Positions 22,537-30,656 of a stretch of DNA of 47,364 nucleotides are shown piece by piece. The translations under genes and the position numbers were made by a program. Every line of letters begins with the position of its first letter. Position 1 is the stretch's first letter. The stretch is from the NCBI GenBank assembly GCA_038253825.1, contig JBBSGT010000010.1, forward strand, positions 1 to 47,364. Direction: 5' to 3'. Under the pieces are notes generated by a model that saw only the letters and a list, made by a program, of their open reading frames with translations, was not told the DNA's origin and did no database searches. The stretch is from JACDET01 sp038253825. Its GTDB lineage: Bacteria > Patescibacteriota > Microgenomatia > Levybacterales > UBA12049.

Positions 22537-23973
22537 ATGATGTCACCTTTTGTTATAGTTATTTACGGCGCGACCGGTGATTTAGCAAAACATAAATTAT
22601 TCCCCGCATTTTATTCACTCTACAAAAAGAAATTACTTGGTGAGAAATTCTATATTGTCGGATTCGCTCGCAGACCATTTAGTGATACAGAATTTAGCAG
22701 CATGATTGGGGAGGAATTAAAAGTAGAAGGCGAGACTGAATGGCATGATTTTGCCAAAAATGTGTATTACCAGCAAGGATTTTTTGACGAAATCGCCGGC
22801 TACAATGAATTGATTGCAAAGCTCAATGGTTTCGATACGCAAATCGGCGCCTGTATTACTCGACTATTTTATCTTGCGACCCCTCCTGATAATTACCAAA
22901 ATATTTTACATTATCTCTCAAGCACAAAGCTCTCGGAAGGTTGTGGACAAGGTTCGGAAAAATGGACACGTTTAGCAATTGAAAAACCATTTGGTAAAGA
23001 TTTAGATACAGCAAGAGCGCTAGATAAAACTTTGGCAGATATCTTTGAAGAGAAACAAATTTATCGTGTTGACCATTATCTTGGCAAAGAGACCATGCAA
23101 AATATGATAGCCTTTCGTTTTGCCAATACGATCTTTGAGCCATTATGGAATAAAGAATATATCGATCATGTTCAGATAACCTGGGCAGAAAAAGAAGGTG
23201 TACGGACGCGCGGTAAGTTTTTTGATGGTGTAGGAATTTTGCGTGATGTCGGGCAGAATCATCTTTTACAAATGCTGGCAACTGTTGCTATGGAGCAACC
23301 AAAGAGTGTTTCGAAAGAAGGTTTGCGGGATGCACGAGTTAATGCAATCAAAGCATTACGGGTTTTTATTCCAGCGAATGTAAATAAGTTTGTCCTGCGG
23401 GGCCAATATAAAGGCTATCGAAAGGAACCAGATGTCAATCCACACTCACAGACAGAAACCTTTGTCGCAGCAAAATTTTTTATTGACACACCGCGTTTTG
23501 ATCAGGTCCCTTTTTATGTCCGCGCCGGCAAAAAAATGGCACACGAAAAAATGGAAATCAAAGTTGTGTTCAAACCCACTTCACATGTGTTATTTAAAGA
23601 TTATGGATCACCTGATGTTGGAAACGTCCTCACTATTCGGATTCAACCTAACGAAGGTATTATGCTGCGGATGATAGCGAAAAAGCCGGGTAACAAATTG
23701 CAGCTTGATAGCGTCGATATGCGATTTTCCTATCATCAAACGTTTGGTGGACATGGAGCAGATGCGTATGAGAAAATTTTGTTGGATATTTTGGCCGGTG
23801 ATCAGATGCTGTTTAACCGTTCAGATGAATTAGAGAGTTCGTGGCATTTGATCTCCAATATCTTAAAAGGATGGGAACTCGATAAGAGTCCTATTGCAGT
23901 GTATGACCAGGAAAGCTGGGGACCGAAAGAAGCTGACGAATTGATTGAAAAAGACGGCCGAAAATGGCTATAA
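22537..23973 (+). CDS. zwf: Glucose-6-phosphate 1-dehydrogenase, 478 aa
   Basis: Oxidises glucose-6-phosphate, producing NADPH. It has I-Y-G-A-T-G-D-L-A-K-H-K-L-F near the N-terminus (dinucleotide fold), I-E-K-P-F-G-K-D near 150, and the active-site R-V-D-H-Y-L-G-K-E-T. Length is normal. ATG 22537 is preferred over far upstream in-frame codons that lie inside pgl. Its last codons contain the promoter of gnd (TTGAAA-18-TATAAT, the -10 partly past the coding end). Confidence 0.95.
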   Translation: MMSPFVIVIYGATGDLAKHKLFPAFYSLYKKKLLGEKFYIVGFARRPFSDTEFSSMIGEELKVEGETEWHDFAKNVYYQQGFFDEIAGYNELIAKLNGFDTQIGACITRLFYLATPPDNYQNILHYLSSTKLSEGCGQGSEKWTRLAIEKPFGKDLDTARALDKTLADIFEEKQIYRVDHYLGKETMQNMIAFRFANTIFEPLWNKEYIDHVQITWAEKEGVRTRGKFFDGVGILRDVGQNHLLQMLATVAMEQPKSVSKEGLRDARVNAIKALRVFIPANVNKFVLRGQYKGYRKEPDVNPHSQTETFVAAKFFIDTPRFDQVPFYVRAGKKMAHEKMEIKVVFKPTSHVLFKDYGSPDVGNVLTIRIQPNEGIMLRMIAKKPGNKLQLDSVDMRFSYHQTFGGHGADAYEKILLDILAGDQMLFNRSDELESSWHLISNILKGWELDKSPIAVYDQESWGPKEADELIEKDGRKWL

Positions 23974-23974
23974 T
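23945..23974 (+). promoter_or_regulatory. Leaderless promoter of gnd inside the zwf 3' end
   Basis: TTGAAA (23945-23950), 18-nt spacer, TATAAT (23969-23974), 6 nt before ATG 23981. The zwf TAA stop overlaps the -10 box. Confidence 0.7.
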
Positions 23975-23980
23975 AGAACT

Positions 23981-24946
23981 ATGCAAATTGCGATCTTAGG
24001 ACTTGGGAAAATGGGTTCGGACCTAGCCCAAAAATTATTGGCCGGAGGCCATCATGTCCTCGTGTGGAATCGTTCTCGAGATACACTTGAGCAATTTCGC
24101 AACGAGCATTCAGAGTATATCGTCAAACAACAACTAGAAATAACACATTCTCTCGAAGATCTGCGAGATAAGCTGCAACCACCTCGGGTAATATGGTTAA
24201 TGCTTCCTTCAGGTGATCCAACAGAAAGAATACTCTCAGAAATTAAAGATGGCATTGCTGAGCACGGTGATATCATCATTGATGGTGGAAATTCAAATTA
24301 TAAGGACACAGAGCGCCGGTCTAAGGAGTGTAAAGCCCTTTCTCTCCAATATCTTGGTATCGGTGTCTCAGGCGGAGTTCACGGCCTTGAGAACGGCTAT
24401 CCAATGATGGTTGGCGGTGACAAATTGGCATATGATTATATCAGCGCTATTCTTGACACGCTTGCCAAACCCAATGGTGGTCACACCTATTTCGGCGAAG
24501 GGGGGGCAGGGCATTTTGTCAAAATGGTACACAATGGTGTTGAGTATGGCATGATGCAAGCAATAGCTGAAGGAATAGGCGTCCTCGCAAAAAGTCCTTA
24601 CCGATTTAGTTTGGTCAGCGTGGGGAATAACTGGCAGCGGGGAAGTATTGTCTCCAGTTTTCTCATGTGGGCTGCTATCTCCGCCCTGATCAAAGATCCG
24701 ACGCTTGCTCAGTTTGACGGCTATATCGATGCCAAAGGTGAAGGTGAATGGACTGTCCAAGCAGCCAAAGAGCTAGACGTTCCTATTCCTGTGATTGAAA
24801 AATCATTAGAATTCCGCAAACGGTCGCAATATGATAAAGGTATTCAAGAGACCTTTGTCGCCAAAATGGTTGCAGCATTGCGGCATGAGTTTGGTGGTCA
24901 CGAGATCCACAAAATAGAGATGGATGAGCCTCCGAAGACCTCATAA
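23981..24946 (+). CDS. gnd: 6-phosphogluconate dehydrogenase, short form, 321 aa
   Basis: Oxidatively decarboxylates 6-phosphogluconate to ribulose-5-phosphate. Sequence marks are A-I-L-G-L-G-K-M-G-S near the N-terminus, I-I-D-G-G-N-S-N-Y-K-D-T near 96-107, G-V-S-G-G-V-H-G-L-E-N-G-Y near 128-140 and the catalytic K-M-V-H-N-G-V-E-Y-G-M-M near 181-192. At 321 aa it is the short, approx. 300-aa YqeC/GntZ-type rather than the 470-aa form. The start at 23981 is backed by the promoter 6 nt away; the in-frame codon at 23945 lies in the -35 box. Confidence 0.94.
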   Translation: MQIAILGLGKMGSDLAQKLLAGGHHVLVWNRSRDTLEQFRNEHSEYIVKQQLEITHSLEDLRDKLQPPRVIWLMLPSGDPTERILSEIKDGIAEHGDIIIDGGNSNYKDTERRSKECKALSLQYLGIGVSGGVHGLENGYPMMVGGDKLAYDYISAILDTLAKPNGGHTYFGEGGAGHFVKMVHNGVEYGMMQAIAEGIGVLAKSPYRFSLVSVGNNWQRGSIVSSFLMWAAISALIKDPTLAQFDGYIDAKGEGEWTVQAAKELDVPIPVIEKSLEFRKRSQYDKGIQETFVAKMVAALRHEFGGHEIHKIEMDEPPKTS

Positions 24947-24947
24947 T

Positions 24948-24977
24948 TTGACAGAGAGTCATATTTTCCACTATAAT
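24948..24977 (+). promoter_or_regulatory. Near-consensus promoter of the T-box / proS operon
   Basis: TTGACA (24948-24953), 18-nt spacer, TATAAT (24972-24977). Both hexamers match consensus exactly. Predicted start about 24984. Confidence 0.85.
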
Positions 24978-24983
24978 TACGAG

Positions 24984-25203
24984 ATATAAAGCGTCACTAG
25001 TTTGGCTTCCTACCAAACAAAGTTTTTAACTACGCTGATTGCGCTAAGCAATACGGAAAGCCTAACCGTAAAATAAGGGAACTGAAATCGCCTTTGGGAG
25101 AGAGTCAGTTTGTAAGGTTAGTTTGGCAACAATCTAACAAACCAAGGTGGTACCACGAGATTGCCTCGTCCTTGAAGTGAAGTAACAAGGAGGAGGTTTT
25201 TTT
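24984..25203 (+). ncRNA. T-box riboswitch with very short Stem I, proline codon in loop
   Basis: The T-box sequence AAGGTGGTACCACG (25144-25157) is exact; TGGT should pair with the ACCA end of uncharged tRNA. The antiterminator closes by CAATCT (25130-25135) with AGATTG (25158-25163). The competing terminator is CCTCGTCCTTG (25164-25174) with CAAGGAGGAGG (25186-25196), 10 of 11 pairs, then seven T. Upstream: Stem I as AGCGT (24990-24994)/ACGCT (25032-25036) enclosing hairpin GTTTGG-CTTCCTA-CCAAAC (25000-25018); hairpin ATTGC-GCTAA-GCAAT (25038-25052); and CTAACC (25062-25067)/GGTTAG (25116-25121) enclosing AACTGA/TCAGTT. The 7-nt loop holds CCT (25009-25011), a proline codon, fitting proS downstream. 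This 322-nt gap (24947-25268) holds no gene. Confidence 0.93.
25164..25203 (+). terminator. T-box regulated terminator
   Basis: 11-position stem with one G-G mismatch, loop of 11 nt and T7. Mutually exclusive with the antiterminator helix, since both abut position 25163/25164 and the expression platform. Confidence 0.9.
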
Positions 25204-25268
25204 GTGGGAATAAGAGTGCAGGAAGCCATAATCTAGATTTGCTATACGTTCAATGCTATACTAACATC

Positions 25269-25562
25269 ATGAACATCCAACAAATAAAACAAAAAGCAAT
25301 ACCACTTTTAAAAGAAGCAGGAGTAACAAGATCATCCCTCTTTGGTTCGTATGCTCGTGGGGATTATAATGAAAAGAGTGATATTGATTTTTTGGTAGAA
25401 TTTCCGCGAGGAAAAACATTGCTAGATCTGGTGAGCCTTGAACGAAGTCTGCGAGATATATTTCATAAAAAGGTTGATGTTGTTACCTATAAATCTGTCC
25501 ATCCGTTATTAAAAGAGTACATTGATAAGGATCAGTTACCGATTTATGAAAAAACCACCTGA
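25269..25562 (+). CDS. mntA: MntA-like minimal nucleotidyltransferase (antitoxin), 97 aa
   Basis: The motif S-L-F-G-S-Y-A-R-G-D-Y-N-E-K-S-D-I-D (about 23-40) is the G-S-x(n)-S-D-x-D catalytic signature of minimal nucleotidyltransferases, with a third acidic residue likely in K-V-D-V-V near 73-77. In the type VII toxin-antitoxin systems MntA adds AMP to the HEPN toxin and silences it. The ATG at 25269 (MNIQQIKQKA) is preferred to 25239, since the latter has only a weak leader. It overlaps the HEPN gene by 17 nt, and sits between a proline T-box and proS. Confidence 0.88.
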   Translation: MNIQQIKQKAIPLLKEAGVTRSSLFGSYARGDYNEKSDIDFLVEFPRGKTLLDLVSLERSLRDIFHKKVDVVTYKSVHPLLKEYIDKDQLPIYEKTT

Positions 25563-25878
25563 GATATTAGTGCAACACATACTGGAATGTATTGAGCGGA
25601 TTGAAATAAATATTGAAGATCTTTCAGAGAATGAATTTCATGAGAATGTCACTATTCAAGATGCTCTGGTGAGAAGATTAGAAATTATTGGTGAAGCTTC
25701 ACGGAATTTACCAAGTGAATTCAAACAAGCACACCCACAGATTCCATGGTTAGACATTGCTGATATGAGAAATAGACTTATTCACGAATATTTTAATGTT
25801 GATTTAGACTTAGTTTGGGATATTGTTACTCTTGAAATACCAACATTAAAGAAACAGCTGGAAAAGATATTACTATGA
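25546..25878 (+). CDS. hepT: HepT-like HEPN ribonuclease toxin, 110 aa
   Basis: The protein has the R-x4-H-x-Y motif, R-N-R-L-I-H-E-Y near residues 83-90: the Arg and His are the HEPN RNase active site and the Tyr is the residue AMPylated by MntA in studied type VII systems. The all-helical length is right. ATG 25546 (MKKPPEILVQ) gives the standard HEPN start; the in-frame codon at 25522 is deeper in mntA. The stop overlaps the proS start (ATGA, 4 nt), so toxin and synthetase translation are coupled. Confidence 0.88.
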   Translation: MKKPPEILVQHILECIERIEINIEDLSENEFHENVTIQDALVRRLEIIGEASRNLPSEFKQAHPQIPWLDIADMRNRLIHEYFNVDLDLVWDIVTLEIPTLKKQLEKILL

Positions 25879-27572
25879 AATATTCAAAATTATTTGGAAA
25901 AACATTGAAAGATACACCTAAAGATGCAACCCTTGCATCACATAAATTGCTTTATCAAGCAGGTTTCATCCGCGAAAGTACTGCTGGTAGATATTATCTT
26001 TTGCCACTGGGGATGAAAGTTCAACAAAAAATGCAATCTATTATTAAAGAAGAAATGGATGCAACAGGTGCTCAGGAGATGTTAACACCTGTATTGCACC
26101 CGAAAGCGCTCTGGGTAGAAACGAACCGCACAACTTCCGTAGGCTTTGAACTCATGAGTATTAAAGACCGAAACGAGGCTGAATTTGTCCTTGGTGGAAC
26201 CGCTGAAGAAATGCTTGTTGATGTTGTACGAAAGTTTCAGATTAGTTATAAAGACTTGCCTTTTAATCTCTACCAGTTTTCGATTAAATTTAGAGATGAG
26301 ATGCGAGCCCGAGGAGGATTACTTCGTTTGCGAGAATTCATCATGAAAGATGCATATTCATTCCATGCCACGGAGGATGATTTCAAAAAAGAATATAAGA
26401 AGATGTGGAATACCTATGCGACAATTATCACTCGTTTTGGTTTGGAACCCATAGTTGTTGAAGCAGATAATGGGTATATTGGTGGAGAATATTGTCACGA
26501 ATTTATTGTGGAAAGTCCAATTGGCGAGAATAAATTTTTTACCACAGAAGACGGTTCATACGCAGCACATGAAGAAGTTGCTGTCTTTTTGAAAGAGAAA
26601 AAAAATATTGATGAGGCATTACAGCTTCTTAAAGAAGTGAAAGCAGTTCGAGGAACGACTATGGAAGACGGAGTGAAATTGCACAAACTTCCACTTTGGC
26701 AACAAATTAAAGATGTTTTATTCGTTGATGAAACAGGAAGATTTGTCTTATCAATCATTCGTGGAGATTACGATGTAAATGAAACGAAACTGCTCCATCT
26801 GATTAAAGCATATACACTCCGTCACGCTACTGAAGATGAGATTAGGACTATTCTTCATTCAGAACCAGGATTTATTTCTCCAGTAGGAATAAAAGAAGGT
26901 ATGAAAAAAGGAACAAACCTTATTATTGTCGCAGACGATTCACTTCGTACGATTCATAATGCTTATGGAGGTGCGAATAAAAAACATCTCGATTTATTCA
27001 ATATGAATATCGATCGCGATTATAAAGCAGATATTGAAGGTGATATTGCTTTAGTAAGAGAAGGAGATAAGAGCAAAACAGGCAAGAAGCTTATGGAACA
27101 TCGAGGAATAGAGGTTGGAAATATTTTCCAACTTGGTTTTCATTATTCGACTAAAATGAAAGATGCTACATTTACTGATGATACAGGTAAACAATTACCA
27201 TATTATATGGGTTGTTATGGGTTTGGATTAGCACGAACACTTACCACAATTGTTGAAAAATATCATGACGAGCATGGCATTATGTGGCCAGAAAGTGTGG
27301 CACCGTATCACGTCTTTCTTATTTCTCTGAAAGAAAATGAAAAAGCGGAGAAAGTCTATAAAGAATTAACTGACGCCGGGATCGAAGTTTTATATGACGA
27401 TCGGGAAGATGCAAGCGCTGGACAGAAATTTGCTGATGCGGATTTGATTGGAATTCCAGTGCGTTTGGTTGTTTCTGCCAAGACTGCAGAGAAGATTGAG
27501 TTTAAAAAGAGAACTGAGAAAGAAACAGAATTGCTTAGCTTGGCAGAAGTACTCCAAAGCCTCAAGAAATAG
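25875..27572 (+). CDS. proS: Prolyl-tRNA synthetase, bacterial type, 565 aa
   Basis: Charges tRNA-Pro. The class II core shows L-L-Y-Q-A-G-F-I-R-E-S-T-A-G-R-Y near 25-40, L-T-P-V-L-H-P, motif 2 with F-R-D-E-M-R-A-R-G-G-L-L-R-L-R-E-F near 137-153 and K-D-A-Y-S-F-H, an inserted editing domain at about 225-385, and motif 3 with G-C-Y-G-F-G-L-A-R near 450. A C-terminal anticodon-binding domain with D-D-R-E-D-A-S-A-G-Q-K-F-A-D-A-D follows. Length normal. Regulation by the proline T-box upstream is strongly implied. Confidence 0.96.
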   Translation: MKYSKLFGKTLKDTPKDATLASHKLLYQAGFIRESTAGRYYLLPLGMKVQQKMQSIIKEEMDATGAQEMLTPVLHPKALWVETNRTTSVGFELMSIKDRNEAEFVLGGTAEEMLVDVVRKFQISYKDLPFNLYQFSIKFRDEMRARGGLLRLREFIMKDAYSFHATEDDFKKEYKKMWNTYATIITRFGLEPIVVEADNGYIGGEYCHEFIVESPIGENKFFTTEDGSYAAHEEVAVFLKEKKNIDEALQLLKEVKAVRGTTMEDGVKLHKLPLWQQIKDVLFVDETGRFVLSIIRGDYDVNETKLLHLIKAYTLRHATEDEIRTILHSEPGFISPVGIKEGMKKGTNLIIVADDSLRTIHNAYGGANKKHLDLFNMNIDRDYKADIEGDIALVREGDKSKTGKKLMEHRGIEVGNIFQLGFHYSTKMKDATFTDDTGKQLPYYMGCYGFGLARTLTTIVEKYHDEHGIMWPESVAPYHVFLISLKENEKAEKVYKELTDAGIEVLYDDREDASAGQKFADADLIGIPVRLVVSAKTAEKIEFKKRTEKETELLSLAEVLQSLKK

Positions 27573-27599
27573 ATTCTTCACGCGTGTTCAGAATGACAG

Positions 27600-28358
27600 T
27601 TAGAAAAGAAATGGGAGATTGAATACCTTAATCCAGAAGATAGAATAAATTCCGAAGAAGACTACAGCACCTACGATATAAAGGACGCGCAGTAACGGTG
27701 ATGATTGCTGAGTATTTTCCTGATTAACCGATGCCGGTGGTGGCAGGGGTTTGGTAAAGGGTTCCGTCATGGGCGCGAAATCAGGTGTCTCACCCGGCGT
27801 ATATGGTGTGATTGGCGTTGTCGAAGCAAAATCATCGGGTGAGCTGGCAGGAATCTCATTGGTTGGCGGAGAAAGAGGTGTGCTCAATGCTTCATTTGCT
27901 GATGGCATTGTCTCTGCAGGGGAAGCATTTGAAAAAAAAGAAGAATTTGGGGGTGTTAGATTTTCTTGTGGTTGTCCACTGGGGGGATTAATTTCAGAAG
28001 AACCAAGTGTGTTTACATCAAACGCCGTAGGAGACTCCTGGGGAAAACTAGTCGATCCTGAGGAAACTGATTCGGGTGTGGCTGATAATGGTGGATTGGT
28101 GTCGTTTGCAGATTGATCTTGTCCGGGCGTATAGAATTGCGGGGCATTTGGATCAGGTGCATTCAGAGAGTTATCTAGCGGTGCACTATTAAAATCAGTA
28201 ACTGGCGTGGGTTCGGGTAGGGTAACTGCTGTAGGATCTGTAGACAGCGAAGGGCTCGAAGTTGAGGCAGAATCATCAGACGCAGTTGCATGTCCCATGA
28301 TACGTTCGTAGGCTTCTTTTTGTTTGGGATCGAGATGATCAAGGGCTTTAGGATCCAT
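27600..28358 (-). CDS. Pro/Ser/Thr-rich tail-anchored protein, 252 aa
   Basis: Unrecognised. The first 25 residues (L-D-P-K-Q-K-E-A-Y-E-R-I-M-G) look like a small conserved head; residues about 26-218 are a low-complexity Pro/Ser/Thr/Asn-rich region, probably disordered; the end is a single membrane helix (about 225-247) closing the protein. This layout suggests a tail-anchored protein with its long arm in the cytoplasm, or a surface stalk if inverted. Convergent with proS, 27 nt apart. Confidence 0.7.
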   Translation of the reverse strand: MDPKALDHLDPKQKEAYERIMGHATASDDSASTSSPSLSTDPTAVTLPEPTPVTDFNSAPLDNSLNAPDPNAPQFYTPGQDQSANDTNPPLSATPESVSSGSTSFPQESPTAFDVNTLGSSEINPPSGQPQENLTPPNSSFFSNASPAETMPSANEALSTPLSPPTNEIPASSPDDFASTTPITPYTPGETPDFAPMTEPFTKPLPPPASVNQENTQQSSPLLRVLYIVGAVVFFGIYSIFWIKVFNLPFLF

Positions 28359-28456
28359 AAAAAGTTCTCATTCTATCATCTTGGATTTGAGGCTTTTTGT
28401 CAAGAGATGCTCAGAATTATTGCTAGAGATCTTTCTACTCAGTGAGAGAACAACTT

Positions 28457-28486
28457 TTGACTTTTGTACCTTGAAAAAGCTATACT
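28457..28486 (+). promoter_or_regulatory. Promoter of the DHH-like gene
   Basis: TTGACT (28457-28462), 18-nt spacer, TATACT (28481-28486), with a leader of about 9 nt before ATG 28502. Confidence 0.7.
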
Positions 28487-28501
28487 TGACCAAACTGTTC
28501 T

Positions 28502-29407
28502 ATGAAAATTATAGTCACACATACTTCTCCTGATTGGGATGCAATCACTTCCGTCTGGCTTCTTAAGAAATATCTTGCAGGTTGGCAAGATGCTGACGTG
28601 AAATTCGTTCCCGCTGGGCAGAAGTATCAAAATCGAGAAGTCAAAATAAAAGAAGCCGGTGAAGATCCGATCGAACGAATTGGCGAAGATGAAATTATAC
28701 ATGTTGATACGGGTATGGGACCGCTTGATCATCATCAGACCCAAGATACCAACGTTTGTGGCGCATCTCGAACGTGGGATTATGTGCAAGAAGCACTAAA
28801 AAAAGCCAAAGACCGTCTTACACCAGAGCACAAAGAAGCGATTTCGCGAATTGTGAAAATCGTGGTCGACACCGATCATTTTAAAGAAGTTTTTTGGCCT
28901 GATGCAGCAGCTGACCGATACGAATTTTCCTTGTTGGGTGTTCTGGAAGGCTTAAAGTATGTCAAACAAGGCAATGATATAGCGTATTTGGAATTTGGTA
29001 TCGAGTGTCTCAATGCATTAGTCGCAACATTTGAAAACCGCATTTGGGCGGAACGTGAGATACAAGAAAAAGGAATTAAATTTGAAACAAAATATGGCAA
29101 AGGTATCGGCTTTGAAACATTAAATGACACAGTTTTAAAACTCTCGCAAAAACTGGGGTATATCGTCGTCGTCCGCAAAGATCCACGTAAAGGGTATGTC
29201 CGTATCAAAACCCTTCCGGCAAATGGGGAGAATAAAGGTGCAGATCTGACGAATGCCTACAATCAATTTAGCAAAATGGATCCAGAGGCGACGTGGTTTC
29301 TGCATGTTTCAAAGAAAATGCTGCTTAACGGAACACCGAAAAATCCCAAAATGATCCCCACCAAATTGACACTTCGTGAGATAATTAAAGTGCTGGAAAG
29401 GATTTAA
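28502..29407 (+). CDS. DHH-like phosphoesterase, 301 aa
   Basis: The N-terminus H-T-S-P-D-W-D-A-I-T-S and the later I-H-V-D-T-G-M-G-P-L-D-H-H-Q (about 66-79) match the metal-binding motifs of DHH-family phosphoesterases, which include nanoRNases, RecJ and pAp phosphatases. A third motif V-V-D-T-D-H-F near 120-126 follows. The C-terminal part (about 150-301) is not a standard DHHA1 domain by eye, so the substrate is uncertain. Four nucleotides upstream of the HIT gene, so probably one transcript. Confidence 0.75.
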   Translation: MKIIVTHTSPDWDAITSVWLLKKYLAGWQDADVKFVPAGQKYQNREVKIKEAGEDPIERIGEDEIIHVDTGMGPLDHHQTQDTNVCGASRTWDYVQEALKKAKDRLTPEHKEAISRIVKIVVDTDHFKEVFWPDAAADRYEFSLLGVLEGLKYVKQGNDIAYLEFGIECLNALVATFENRIWAEREIQEKGIKFETKYGKGIGFETLNDTVLKLSQKLGYIVVVRKDPRKGYVRIKTLPANGENKGADLTNAYNQFSKMDPEATWFLHVSKKMLLNGTPKNPKMIPTKLTLREIIKVLERI

Positions 29408-29411
29408 GATT

Positions 29412-29825
29412 ATGAAAGATTGTCTTTTTTGCAAACTAGTTGTAGGTGATATTCCGGCACTCAAAGTCTATGAAGATGGCGCAACTGTTTCTTTCCTGGA
29501 ATTGAATCCCTCAGCCCCGGGTCATGTGATGGTAATTCTCAAAAAACATGGCAACAATATTTTGGAATACACGCCTACAGAATTAGGAATTTTAATGGGA
29601 AGTGTTCAAAGGATGACTGCCAAACTTGAAAAAGCACTCAAGCCTGATTCGATAACCATCGGCATCAATCACAAAGAACGCCGAGGTGTACCACATCTGC
29701 ATGTTCATCTCATCCCTCGTTGGGAAAATGACAAAGGAAAAGTTATTCAGGGTATTGTCTCAAACAGGCCCACAGAGAGTAGAGAAGATCTTGCAGGAAA
29801 AATACGAAATGCTTCAGAACACTGA
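29412..29825 (+). CDS. HIT-family nucleotide hydrolase, 137 aa
   Basis: The C-terminal motif P-H-L-H-V-H-L-I-P (about 96-104) is the histidine triad. The start C-L-F-C-K-L-V-V-G-D-I-P-A is typical of the HinT-like branch, with a C-x-x-C that may bind zinc. Such enzymes cleave AMP from phosphoramidates or dinucleotides; the precise substrate is unknown. Length is normal. Follows the DHH-like gene by 4 nt. Confidence 0.93.
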   Translation: MKDCLFCKLVVGDIPALKVYEDGATVSFLELNPSAPGHVMVILKKHGNNILEYTPTELGILMGSVQRMTAKLEKALKPDSITIGINHKERRGVPHLHVHLIPRWENDKGKVIQGIVSNRPTESREDLAGKIRNASEH

Positions 29826-29852
29826 TTTTCTTCGCAAATTATAGGGCAAAGA

Positions 29853-29881
29853 TTTACTTCTCTGTCGTTTTGGAGTAAAAT
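29853..29881 (+). promoter_or_regulatory. Promoter of rpsU
   Basis: TTTACT (29853-29858), 17-nt spacer, TAAAAT (29876-29881), leader of about 37 nt with a strong ribosome-binding site AAAGGGGGTG before ATG 29925. Confidence 0.6.
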
Positions 29882-29924
29882 ACGTTTAGAAATCAAAGCT
29901 CAATGTAAAGGGGGTGTTCTTTTT

Positions 29925-30113
29925 ATGGTATTTGTTAAAAAACAACCAGGACAATCAGACGATCAAGTAATCCGTAACTTTTCTAAAAAAGTGATGGATG
30001 CTGGTATCGTGCAAGAGGCGAAGCGCCGCAAATTTTATCTTAAACCTTCGCTTGCTAAAAAGCTAAAGAAAAAGCTGAAGCAAGAAGAGGCAGCACGTGT
30101 TAAACTATTTTAA
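29925..30113 (+). CDS. rpsU: 30S ribosomal protein bS21, 62 aa
   Basis: A small, very basic ribosomal protein near the mRNA exit and anti-Shine-Dalgarno region of the 30S subunit. The sequence has V-I-R-N-F-S-K-K-V-M-D-A-G-I-V-Q-E-A-K-R-R-K-F-Y, the typical bS21 pattern, and a Lys-rich C-terminus. Its mRNA has one of the few good Shine-Dalgarno sequences at a transcript's first gene in the window. The following 105 nt to ybeY are AT-rich and show no clear signal. Confidence 0.92.
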   Translation: MVFVKKQPGQSDDQVIRNFSKKVMDAGIVQEAKRRKFYLKPSLAKKLKKKLKQEEAARVKLF

Positions 30114-30218
30114 TCTAGAATAGAGAATGAAGAATAATGAATGGAGAGAAATGAATCAGTAATCTTTATTCCTAATTCTTCTTTAATAACAGATAACGCA
30201 ACATAATAATCTAACTCG

Positions 30219-30605
30219 ATGAACAAACCTAAGGTTCTTATCTATGTTGAAAGCAGATACAAAGTAAATCGCAAGCGTATCAGGTCTGCGGTGCAGTATG
30301 TGTTGGAAGATCAAAATATTCAATCGCAGGTGGAGGTTTCAATTGCTGTTATCGGTGATCGAAAAATGAAAGCGCTGAATAAAAAATATCGAGATAAGGA
30401 CACAACCGCCAATATCCTCGAATTCCCACTGAGTGAAGGAGAACAAACAATGCTTCCCACAGATATAACAAGACTGGGTGATATTGCCATTTCATATCCT
30501 ATGGTGATTAAAGAATCTGCAAAACAAGATATGTTGGTTGATGATCGAGTTGATGAGTTAGTGCAACATGGTATGCTCCATTTACTCGGTTTACATCATG
30601 AGTAG
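30219..30605 (+). CDS. ybeY: Endoribonuclease YbeY (16S rRNA maturation), 128 aa
   Basis: The zinc motif H-G-M-L-H-L-L-G-L-H-H near residues 117-127 is the H-x3-H-x5-H signature of YbeY, a metal-dependent RNase in ribosome quality control and 16S 3' end processing. T-T-A-N-I-L-E-F-P-L near 61-70 and R-L-G-D-I-A-I-S also match. The protein stops two residues after the motif (H-H-E), shorter than the usual 150 aa, which have an acidic tail; the last ligand is present, so it may still be active. A run-on beyond the stop shows no tail in frame. Confidence 0.9.
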   Translation: MNKPKVLIYVESRYKVNRKRIRSAVQYVLEDQNIQSQVEVSIAVIGDRKMKALNKKYRDKDTTANILEFPLSEGEQTMLPTDITRLGDIAISYPMVIKESAKQDMLVDDRVDELVQHGMLHLLGLHHE

Positions 30606-30656
30606 TAGGGTCTATTGACCATGTATTCGTTTCCTGCTTTAATAAGGGATACGTTT

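Noticed and set aside
25070..25092. GGGAACTGAAAT in the T-box region resembles a conserved 23S rRNA segment
   Set aside because: Only about 12 bases match, and they are part of the AACTGA/TCAGTT helix of the riboswitch; no other rRNA sequence is around it.
30219..30605. Possible truncated YbeY
   Set aside because: The whole zinc motif is encoded; only the non-essential acidic tail is missing.
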